From contig JANPGV010000184.1 in assembly GCA_031424145.1 (NCBI GenBank), forward strand, positions 1 to 5,632: a stretch of 5,632 nucleotides of DNA. The letters are read 5' to 3'. The DNA is from JAENVT01 sp031424145. Its GTDB lineage: Bacteria > Actinomycetota > Acidimicrobiia > Acidimicrobiales > Ilumatobacteraceae. The notes under the pieces are model-generated. The model was given only the letters and a program-made list of their open reading frames with translations, made no database searches and was not told the origin of the DNA. The position numbers and the translations under genes were made by a program. Of the stretch, positions 1-4,650 are shown in pieces (positions within the stretch are counted from its first letter, which is position 1; every line of letters begins with the position of its first letter).

Positions 1-12
1 CGGCTCTGGCTG

Positions 13-480
13 CTACTGATCGGCGGTGTCGACACCAGCCCACCGCGCGAGCTCGGCGTCGAGGTCGAGTCGCTCCGTCGATGGTCCGGACGGCCAGCTC
101 TCCTTGGGTACCGCCCACATCACCTCGAACTCGATGCCGTCGGGGTCGGCCGCATACAGGCTCTTGCTGACACCGTGGTCGCTCTCGCCCAGAAGTGCCC
201 CGGCAGCGAGCAACTTGGTTCGCAATGTGGCGAGATCTTCGATCGTGTTGACCTGCCACGCGAGATGGTAGAGACCGGGCGATTGTGGCGCCGGCTTCGG
301 CCGATCACCCACGCTGAAGAGACCGACGTCGTGGTCGTTCGTCGATCCGTCGGCACGGAGGAAGACAGCTTGAGCCCCCATCGTCGCGACGGCCTCGAAC
401 CCGAGAACGGTTGTGTAGAACTCAGCGGAGCGTTGCGCGTCGCGCACCCACAGCACTGCATGGTTGAGCCGTCTGATCAC
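13..480 (-). CDS. VOC-family (glyoxalase / extradiol dioxygenase fold) protein
   Basis: A 155-residue protein of the vicinal oxygen chelate superfamily, probably a cytosolic metal-dependent lyase, isomerase or ring-cleavage type enzyme; the substrate cannot be read from the sequence. Two beta-alpha-beta-beta-beta modules are visible: residues about 3-57 (LNHAVLWV, then FYTTVLGFE) and about 69-122 (LYHLAWQV, then YAADPDGIEFEVMW). The classical metal-binding triad appears intact as His7, His72 and Glu119. A tail of about 33 residues follows the second module. The start is GTG at 480; its GTGA overlaps the TGA of the upstream yceI gene by 4 bp, and no convincing Shine-Dalgarno is seen, so translation is probably coupled to yceI. 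The family assignment is secure. Specific names such as catechol 2,3-dioxygenase would be over-calling. Confidence 0.88.
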   Translation of the reverse strand: MIRRLNHAVLWVRDAQRSAEFYTTVLGFEAVATMGAQAVFLRADGSTNDHDVGLFSVGDRPKPAPQSPGLYHLAWQVNTIEDLATLRTKLLAAGALLGESDHGVSKSLYAADPDGIEFEVMWAVPKESWPSGPSTERLDLDAELARWAGVDTADQ

Positions 481-1037
481 GGTGAGACCGCGGGGACCTG
501 CAGGACCGCTTGGACGTCGAGCTCGATCTTGACCTTCTCACCGAGCATCACACCACCGGTTTCGAGAACCACGTTCCACTCCAGGCCCCAATCCTTGCGA
601 TTGACCTCGGTCTCGGCGCTGAATCCGGCTCGCGTGCCGCCCCACGGATCGCCACTGACACCATCGAACTCCAGCTCGAAGTCGACCGGCTTGGTGATGC
701 CCTTGATCGTCAGATCTGTGTGCAGCACGTAATCCTTGCCGTCTGCCTCGATTCCCGTACTGACCAAAGTCATCGTCGGATACTTCTCGGCATCGAAGAA
801 GTCGGGCGACTTCAGGTGCCCCTCGCGGGCTTCATCGCCAGTGCTGATGGAGGCGATATCGACGCTGGCTTCGACCTTCGACTCCAAGCGATTCTCAGCG
901 ACGTTGATCGTTCCGCTGAAGGAGGTGAACCGGCCACGGACCTTGCTGACCATCAGGTGGCGTGCCACGAAACCGACGGAAGAGTGGACCGGATCCACGT
1001 TCCAAACGCCGGGTGTGAGATCGGTGATTGCTGACAT
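477..1037 (-). CDS. YceI-family protein (cytosolic, lipid-binding-like beta barrel)
   Basis: A 186-residue YceI-domain protein. Family members form a lipocalin-like barrel, and some bind polyisoprenoid lipids; the physiological role is generally unclear. The whole length matches the family: WNVDPVHSSVGFVARHLM (residues 12-29) with VRGRF following, then GDEAREGHLKSPDFFD (67-82) with YPTM, then LTIKGITKPVDFELEF (109-124), then GFSAETEVNRKDWGLEW (138-154) and the closing strand GEKVKIELDVQAV. There is no signal peptide, unlike periplasmic E. coli YceI, so it should be cytoplasmic. The frame stays open to an upstream ATG at 1085, but the ATG at 1037 is chosen because GAAGGAG sits 6 nt before it and the protein then begins at the family's usual N-terminus. 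It is divergent from a marR gene, a neighbour commonly reported for actinobacterial yceI, and it is overlapped by the downstream VOC gene. Confidence 0.93.
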   Translation of the reverse strand: MSAITDLTPGVWNVDPVHSSVGFVARHLMVSKVRGRFTSFSGTINVAENRLESKVEASVDIASISTGDEAREGHLKSPDFFDAEKYPTMTLVSTGIEADGKDYVLHTDLTIKGITKPVDFELEFDGVSGDPWGGTRAGFSAETEVNRKDWGLEWNVVLETGGVMLGEKVKIELDVQAVLQVPAVSP

Positions 1038-1043
1038 TTCGTT

Positions 1044-1050
1044 CTCCTTC
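1044..1050 (-). promoter_or_regulatory. Ribosome binding site of yceI
   Basis: GAAGGAG on the minus strand lies 6 nt before the ATG at 1037. It fixes this start over the in-frame ATG at 1085, which would add 16 unconserved residues. Confidence 0.8.
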
Positions 1051-1057
1051 GAACATG

Positions 1058-1070
1058 CGCAAGCTTTGCG
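1058..1070. promoter_or_regulatory. Inverted repeat, candidate MarR operator 1 (yceI leader)
   Basis: CGCAAGCTTTGCG has perfect 5-bp arms (CGCAA / TTGCG) around a 3-bp centre. It lies between the yceI start codon and the candidate yceI promoter, so it would fall in the 5' leader. The same half-site makes up the second repeat at 1107-1118, and a further lone TTGCG lies at 1076-1080. Binding by the adjacent MarR protein is an inference from the divergent layout. Confidence 0.4.
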
Positions 1071-1101
1071 AATCCTTGCGGGCACAACTAATTTACCGGA
1101 C

Positions 1102-1107
1102 TATACT
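1102..1107 (+). promoter_or_regulatory. Candidate -10 element for marR
   Basis: TATACT matches 5 of 6 bases of the -10 consensus and lies 41 nt before the marR ATG, immediately against the inverted repeat at 1107-1118. The only -35-like hexamer upstream is TTGCGG at 1076-1081, at a 20-bp spacing that is longer than usual, so this is weaker than the yceI promoter. Confidence 0.3.
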
Positions 1108-1118
1108 TGCGGTCGCAA
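1107..1118. promoter_or_regulatory. Inverted repeat, candidate MarR operator 2 (between divergent promoters)
   Basis: TTGCGGTCGCAA has perfect 5-bp arms around a 2-bp centre. It covers the candidate yceI -35 and abuts the candidate marR -10, so one bound dimer could shut both promoters. MarR-family proteins typically bind short palindromes in the divergent region beside their own gene. Which protein binds here is inferred. Confidence 0.45.
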
Positions 1119-1148
1119 CTTCTTTCTGCCTGGAAGTAGAATAATCGC

Positions 1149-1607
1149 ATGGTGACCAAATGGCTATCGGCCAACGAGATGCGAGCCTGGCGAAACTTCA
1201 TCGAATCGGTCAACATCATGACGGCGGCAATGGAGAGCGACCTCGCCGGGTTCGGTCTGACGATGGGCGACTACGAAGTGCTGGTGCGGCTGTCCGAGGC
1301 CGAGGACGAGCGGATGCGCATGTGTGACCTGGCCAGCGTGTTGCAGCTGTCACCGAGCGGCTTGACTCGTCGGCTCGACGGGCTGGTTTCCGCCGGTTTG
1401 GTGGAGCGGGTTGCCAACGCCTCGGACCGCCGCGTCATGTTCGCCGCGCTGACCCCACGCGGTCGCGCAAAGTTGGCTGAAGCCGCACCGGACCACGTGG
1501 CCAGCGTGCGCAAGCGCTTCTTCAAGGGCCTCACACGCAACCAGATCGACGAGCTCGGCAACATCTTCGAAACGGTCCGAGGCAACCTCACTGCGTGTCC
1601 CCAGTGA
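1149..1607 (+). CDS. MarR-family transcriptional regulator
   Basis: A 152-residue winged-helix regulator of usual MarR length, expected to act as a dimer that loosens from DNA on ligand binding or oxidation. The N-terminal dimerisation helix begins at WLSANEMRAWRNFIES (residues 5-20). The DNA-binding core runs from DLASVLQLSPSGLTRRLDGLVSAGLVER (about 60-87) into the wing, with the signature Asp93-Arg94-Arg95 and LTPRG (101-105). The C-terminal helices complete the dimer arm. Cysteines are at 59, at the start of the helix-turn-helix region, and at 150. The N-terminal cysteine used by OhrR-type peroxide sensors is absent, so redox sensing is not supported. The ATG at 1149 suits the family N-terminus; only a weak GGAAG lies upstream, with a 12-nt spacer. 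It is divergent from yceI and overlaps argJ downstream. Confidence 0.95.
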   Translation: MVTKWLSANEMRAWRNFIESVNIMTAAMESDLAGFGLTMGDYEVLVRLSEAEDERMRMCDLASVLQLSPSGLTRRLDGLVSAGLVERVANASDRRVMFAALTPRGRAKLAEAAPDHVASVRKRFFKGLTRNQIDELGNIFETVRGNLTACPQ

Positions 1608-2755
1608 TCCCGCTTCCCGCTGGGTTCCGCGCCTACGTCGCCAACATCGGTGTCAAGGACACGACTGACGATCTCGTTGTCGTTGCCAGCGATCGGCCCT
1701 GCCCGGCAGCGGGCATGTTCACCACGAGCAGCTTCGCAGGACCAAGTGTGATCGTCAGCCGCGAGCACCTGTCGTCTCCCACTGCCCAGGCGGTGGTCGT
1801 GATCTCCAAGAACGCGAATGTCGCCACCGGTGCGCAAGGACTGGCCGACGCTTGCGAAGTCGTCGATCGCGTTGCCAGCGTCATCGGTTGTCGCGCGAGT
1901 GATGTCCTGATCGCGTCGACTGGCGTGATCGGTCGTCACTATCCGATGGCCAAGGTGCGCGCCGGGCTCGACGCGATCCCGCCGTCGCTGCCGATCGTCG
2001 ACGCCGAGCAGGTTGCCCGCGGGATGATGACGACCGACACGGTTCCGAAGGTGGCGACTGCATCGGTTGGTGAGACACGGATCGTCGGCGTGGCCAAGGG
2101 CGTGGGGATGATCGAACCGAACATGGCGACGATGATCACAGTGCTGCTGACCGATGCGCTGCTCGATGCTGCGGACCTCGATCGGATCTTCCGCCGAGTG
2201 ATTGACCGCACGTTCAACTGCGTCTCGATCGACACCGACACCTCGACCAGCGACACGGCGATCGTGATGGCGAGTGGTGCCGCCGGGCCTGTCGATCTCG
2301 AGGCCTTCGAGCAAGGTCTGTACGACGTCGCCGCCTCCCTGACCAAGCAGATCGCTCGCGACGGAGAGGGTGCGACCAAGTTGATCGAGGTGACGGTCGA
2401 GCAAGCCGGCTCGCCGGCACAGGCCAAGCGTGTCGCCAAGGCGATCGTCAACTCACCGCTCGTCAAGACTGCAGTGCATGGTGCCGATCCCAACTGGGGT
2501 CGGGTGGCAATGGCGATCGGGAAGTCGACGACTTCCGAGGAGGTCGATCAGTCCAAGGTGGTCATCCGGTTCGGCGAACAAGAGGTGTACCCCTCGGCCG
2601 TCGGCGATGCCGGGCTCGCCGCGCTCGCCGCGTACATGCGCGGCGACGAGATCCACATCACAGCGAGGCTGGATGCCGGGGACGCCTCGGCAACGGTGTG
2701 GGGCTGCGACCTGACCGACGGCTACGTTCGGATCAACGCCGACTACACGACCTAG
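1595..2755 (+). CDS. argJ: ArgJ, bifunctional ornithine acetyltransferase / N-acetylglutamate synthase
   Basis: A 386-residue ArgJ-family enzyme that moves the acetyl group from N-acetylornithine to glutamate, the recycling step of arginine biosynthesis in the cytoplasm; bifunctional members also use acetyl-CoA. The self-cleavage site is clear: KGVGMIEPNMATM (residues 168-180), with Thr179 as the nucleophile that becomes residue 1 of the beta chain. The oxyanion segment STGVIG (108-113), DGEGATKLIEV (256-266), NSPLVKTAVHGADPNWGR (286-303) and the terminal DLTDGYVRINADYTT are all present. The motif usually written DGDTSTND reads DTDTSTSD (213-220). Start choice: GTG at 1595 has GAGG 12 nt upstream and overlaps marR by 13 bp. 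GTG at 1604 would give a 4-bp GTGA overlap and lose three residues, and is equally believable. Substrate range, mono- or bifunctional, cannot be decided here. Confidence 0.95.
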   Translation: MSPVIPLPAGFRAYVANIGVKDTTDDLVVVASDRPCPAAGMFTTSSFAGPSVIVSREHLSSPTAQAVVVISKNANVATGAQGLADACEVVDRVASVIGCRASDVLIASTGVIGRHYPMAKVRAGLDAIPPSLPIVDAEQVARGMMTTDTVPKVATASVGETRIVGVAKGVGMIEPNMATMITVLLTDALLDAADLDRIFRRVIDRTFNCVSIDTDTSTSDTAIVMASGAAGPVDLEAFEQGLYDVAASLTKQIARDGEGATKLIEVTVEQAGSPAQAKRVAKAIVNSPLVKTAVHGADPNWGRVAMAIGKSTTSEEVDQSKVVIRFGEQEVYPSAVGDAGLAALAAYMRGDEIHITARLDAGDASATVWGCDLTDGYVRINADYTT

Positions 2756-2758
2756 TTC

Positions 2759-2763
2759 AGGAG
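2759..2763 (+). promoter_or_regulatory. Ribosome binding site of the aldo/keto reductase gene
   Basis: AGGAG lies 5 nt before the ATG at 2769 and within the 13-bp gap after argJ. The tight spacing and strong site support one transcript with argJ. Confidence 0.7.
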
Positions 2764-2768
2764 CTGAC

Positions 2769-3713
2769 ATGCCAGCGCTTCCCCATCGTCCGCTCGGTAC
2801 GTCCGGCCTCGAGGTGTCACTATTCGCGCTGGGTTCCTGGCGGACGTTCGAACGGATCCCTCGCGAGCAAGGGCTCGCCGTGATGCGGGCCGCACGGGAG
2901 TCGGGCATCAGCTTCCTCGACGACGCCAGGTACAACGACGAGACCGGCAACGCGCCGATACCGACGGGGTACTCCGAGGTCATCTTCGGTGAGCTGTTCC
3001 GTGCCGCGGGCTGGAAGCGAGACGAGGTCGTGGTCGCCAACAAGCTGTGGTGGGAGTTCTGGCCCGACGAAGATGCCGCGGCCGAGCTCGACGGGTCGCT
3101 CGGGCGAATGGGCCTTGATCACATCGATCTCATCTACACGATGCAGCCGCCGGAGGGTCTGACCATCAGCGAACTGGTGGCACAGGTAGCCGCCCTCGTC
3201 TCATCCGGCCGGGCGCGGGCATGGGGCATCGGAAACTGGACGGCGGATGCGCTCACCGAAGCGGTGGCGGCCGCCCGTTCGCTCGGCGTACCCGTTCCTT
3301 CGGCAGCACAACTTCCCTACAGCCTCGTACACCCCGATTGGGTGCAGGACCCGATGATGGAGGCCGTGCTGGCAGACGCCGACATCGGGCTCGTCGCGTC
3401 GTACGTGTTGGCCGGTGGGACGTTGACGGGAAAGTACCTGCACGGAGAATCGGGGCGTGCCGCGACCGACGAGACCGAGGCCGCCGTTTCGGGCAAGGAG
3501 CGCGCGACTGCTGTCGTCGAACTGGCTCGGGAGTGGAACGTGTCGCCGGCCAGCCTCGCGTTCTCGTTCGCCCTCGCCCACCCGCGATTGGCCAGCATCC
3601 TGTTCGGCGCCACATCACCCGAGCAGGTGCGCGAAAACATCGCCTCCCTGGCCGTCTTCGAATCTCTGACCGACGACCAACGCCGCCGCCTTGACGAACT
3701 GGCGTCCCACTAG
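2769..3713 (+). CDS. Aldo/keto reductase-family protein with atypical active site
   Basis: A 314-residue protein of the NAD(P)H-dependent aldo/keto reductase TIM-barrel family, expected in the cytoplasm; the substrate is unknown. The N-terminal strand LGTSGLEVSLFALGSW (residues 9-24), the Asp-bearing FLDDARY (49-55), VVVANK with Lys92, DHIDLIYTM (117-125), WGIGNW, VASYVLAGGTLTGKY and the cofactor-binding ILFGATSPEQVRENI near the C-terminus follow family order and length. Asp51 and Lys92 occupy catalytic positions. Tyr55 lies one residue closer to Asp51 than in the usual DTAxxY pattern, and an insertion follows it. Met125 stands where the family has the catalytic His of DLxxxH. It could be a divergent reductase, a different activity on the same fold, or a binding protein. 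It starts 13 bp after argJ and is probably co-transcribed with it. Confidence 0.88.
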   Translation: MPALPHRPLGTSGLEVSLFALGSWRTFERIPREQGLAVMRAARESGISFLDDARYNDETGNAPIPTGYSEVIFGELFRAAGWKRDEVVVANKLWWEFWPDEDAAAELDGSLGRMGLDHIDLIYTMQPPEGLTISELVAQVAALVSSGRARAWGIGNWTADALTEAVAAARSLGVPVPSAAQLPYSLVHPDWVQDPMMEAVLADADIGLVASYVLAGGTLTGKYLHGESGRAATDETEAAVSGKERATAVVELAREWNVSPASLAFSFALAHPRLASILFGATSPEQVRENIASLAVFESLTDDQRRRLDELASH

Positions 3714-3758
3714 TTCTGCGGATGAATACGGCGGGTCGAATGTGGGTACAGGATCCCC

Positions 3759-4217
3759 ATGGAAATCATCCGACACGACGACGGCTCGCTCACTGTGCCC
3801 GTCGCACCGACGCGCCACTCCGGAGACGAAGACGAAGCTGATGCCCCGCCGCCGGCCGAGACCACGATGGTCCTGCATCCTGGCGAGGGTGGCTACAGCG
3901 AGGCACTCGCGGAATGGGATGCGCAGCAGAACCCGGATCACGAGGTCGTATCCACCGCCTCCGGCCGCGAACAAGCGATGCACGTGGTGCATGCGGTGGC
4001 CGAGGATCCGCAGCACGTGGCTGAAGCTGTCGAATCGCTCGAAGATCCGGAGGCCAGCGCGGACGCGCTCCGTCACGTGCTGATCGGCGGAACACCTTCG
4101 ATCCAGGCATTCGCCTCGGAGGTCGCAGACGCAGAAGGTGGCGAGGAGCTCCCTCATCACAAGGCGACCAAGATCATCGGTCAGGTCCTCGCGGAGATCG
4201 ACACGCACTCCGCGTAA
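3759..4217 (+). CDS. Hypothetical acidic, His-rich protein
   Basis: A 152-residue protein I do not recognise. The ATG at 3759 is preceded by CAGGA 5 nt upstream, and the gene begins 45 bp after the aldo/keto reductase stop on the same strand. Codon use has the G/C-rich third positions of its neighbours, which argues that it is real. The first 35 residues look disordered (acidic run GDEDEADAPPP). The rest appears mostly helical: YSEALAEWDAQQ (46-57), GREQAMHVVHAVAEDPQHVAEAVESL (69-94), ADALRHVLIG (101-110) and a final helix HHKATKIIGQVLAEI. It holds eleven histidines and no cysteine. No signal peptide or membrane segment is visible, so it should be cytoplasmic. The opening MEIIRHDDGSLTVPV resembles a short beta hairpin. 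Confidence 0.7.
   Translation: MEIIRHDDGSLTVPVAPTRHSGDEDEADAPPPAETTMVLHPGEGGYSEALAEWDAQQNPDHEVVSTASGREQAMHVVHAVAEDPQHVAEAVESLEDPEASADALRHVLIGGTPSIQAFASEVADAEGGEELPHHKATKIIGQVLAEIDTHSA
4190..4214 (+). terminator. GC-rich stem-loop over the 3' end of the hypothetical gene
   Basis: CGCGGAG (4190-4196) and CTCCGCG (4208-4214) form a perfect 7-bp stem with an 11-nt loop, ending directly before the TAA stop. No T-run follows on either strand, so it is not a standard intrinsic terminator. It may be a weak terminator or 3'-end stabiliser, or simply chance in GC-rich DNA. Confidence 0.25.
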
Positions 4218-4238
4218 GTTCGCGGCGTCTGTCGCTGG

Positions 4239-4646
4239 TCAGTCTTCGGTTCGCACGGCGTGGGTGTTGCCTGTTTCGGCATAGGCACCCTCCATCGCGG
4301 TCGGTCGATCGACCTTGAGCAGCGCGACCTCTGAGCCACCATCGGTTCGAAGCAACGTGGCGAGGCCCTCCGGTGTGCCGAAGGATCGCTCGTGCACGGT
4401 CCAACCCTTCGTCTCCAGTTCGGCCACGGCGGTGTCGAGGTCGTCGACCGCGTAGATCGGAAGCACGGACCCGGGTGGGCGATGATCGGCCAGCAGAACG
4501 ACGGGCGCGGATCCGAGATCGATGGCTGCGACGTCGGCGCCGAAGTGTTGGAACCTCCACCGCATCGTTGCTCCCGGCACGGCGGACCACAGCACGATGT
4601 CCCGCTCGATGTCCGACGACCCGACGTAGAGATATCGAAGGATCAC
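4239..4646 (-). CDS. Small VOC-fold protein downstream of flavin monooxygenase
   Basis: A 135-residue protein with the outline of a VOC/glyoxalase fold: opening strand ILRYLYVGSSDIERDIVLWS (residues 2-21), middle strands to about 53, second-module strand SVLPIYAVDDLDTAVAELETKGW (60-82), and closing GLATLLRTDGGSEVALLKV (94-112). Of the usual metal ligands only Glu106 is in place; the two His positions hold Tyr5 and roughly Ile64/Tyr65, so metal catalysis is doubtful. The open frame extends to 4886, but that part reads in another frame through the monooxygenase gene. GTG at 4646 is chosen because it lies 4 nt past the monooxygenase stop and begins exactly at the first fold strand. No strong Shine-Dalgarno is seen, which fits translational coupling. 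It may bind or process a product of the neighbouring enzyme. Confidence 0.72.
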   Translation of the reverse strand: MILRYLYVGSSDIERDIVLWSAVPGATMRWRFQHFGADVAAIDLGSAPVVLLADHRPPGSVLPIYAVDDLDTAVAELETKGWTVHERSFGTPEGLATLLRTDGGSEVALLKVDRPTAMEGAYAETGNTHAVRTED

Positions 4647-4650
4647 GGCG

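Larger units (their letters stand above)
1090..1118 (-). promoter_or_regulatory. Candidate sigma-70-type promoter for yceI-VOC
   Basis: On the minus strand, TTGCGA (1118-1113) and TAAATT (1095-1090) each match 4 of 6 consensus bases and are separated by exactly 17 bp. Transcription would begin roughly at 1083, giving a leader of about 45 nt before the ATG at 1037. The -35 hexamer lies inside the inverted repeat at 1107-1118, the classic position for a repressor site. This is a by-eye prediction; AT-rich DNA is scarce here, which helps the case somewhat. Confidence 0.4.

Noticed and set aside
510..1034. 174-codon plus-strand frame opposite yceI
   Set aside because: It mirrors the yceI reading frame, has no family signature, and the minus-strand YceI match covers the whole stretch.
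1038..1085. Longer YceI start at the ATG at 1085
   Set aside because: It would add unconserved residues covering the ribosome site and the first inverted repeat; the ATG at 1037 has a strong GAAGGAG.
1271..2404. Long (377-codon) open frame on the minus strand across marR and argJ
   Set aside because: It lies antisense to two strongly conserved genes, its protein is rich in Arg, His and Asp with no recognisable domain, and long antisense frames are expected in GC-rich DNA.
1600..2755. High density of GATC and CGATCG words, possibly a methylation or regulatory signal
   Set aside because: They follow frequent Asp, Ile and Arg codons (GAT/GAC, ATC, CGC) in a GC-rich gene and show no spacing pattern.
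2453..3043. 196-codon minus-strand frame across the argJ-reductase junction
   Set aside because: It is antisense to the conserved ends of two real genes and has no ribosome site or family resemblance.
3681..3735. CCGCCG at 3682-3690 and CGGCGG at 3729-3734 as a terminator after the aldo/keto reductase
   Set aside because: The loop would be about 40 nt, the first arm is coding, and no T-run follows.
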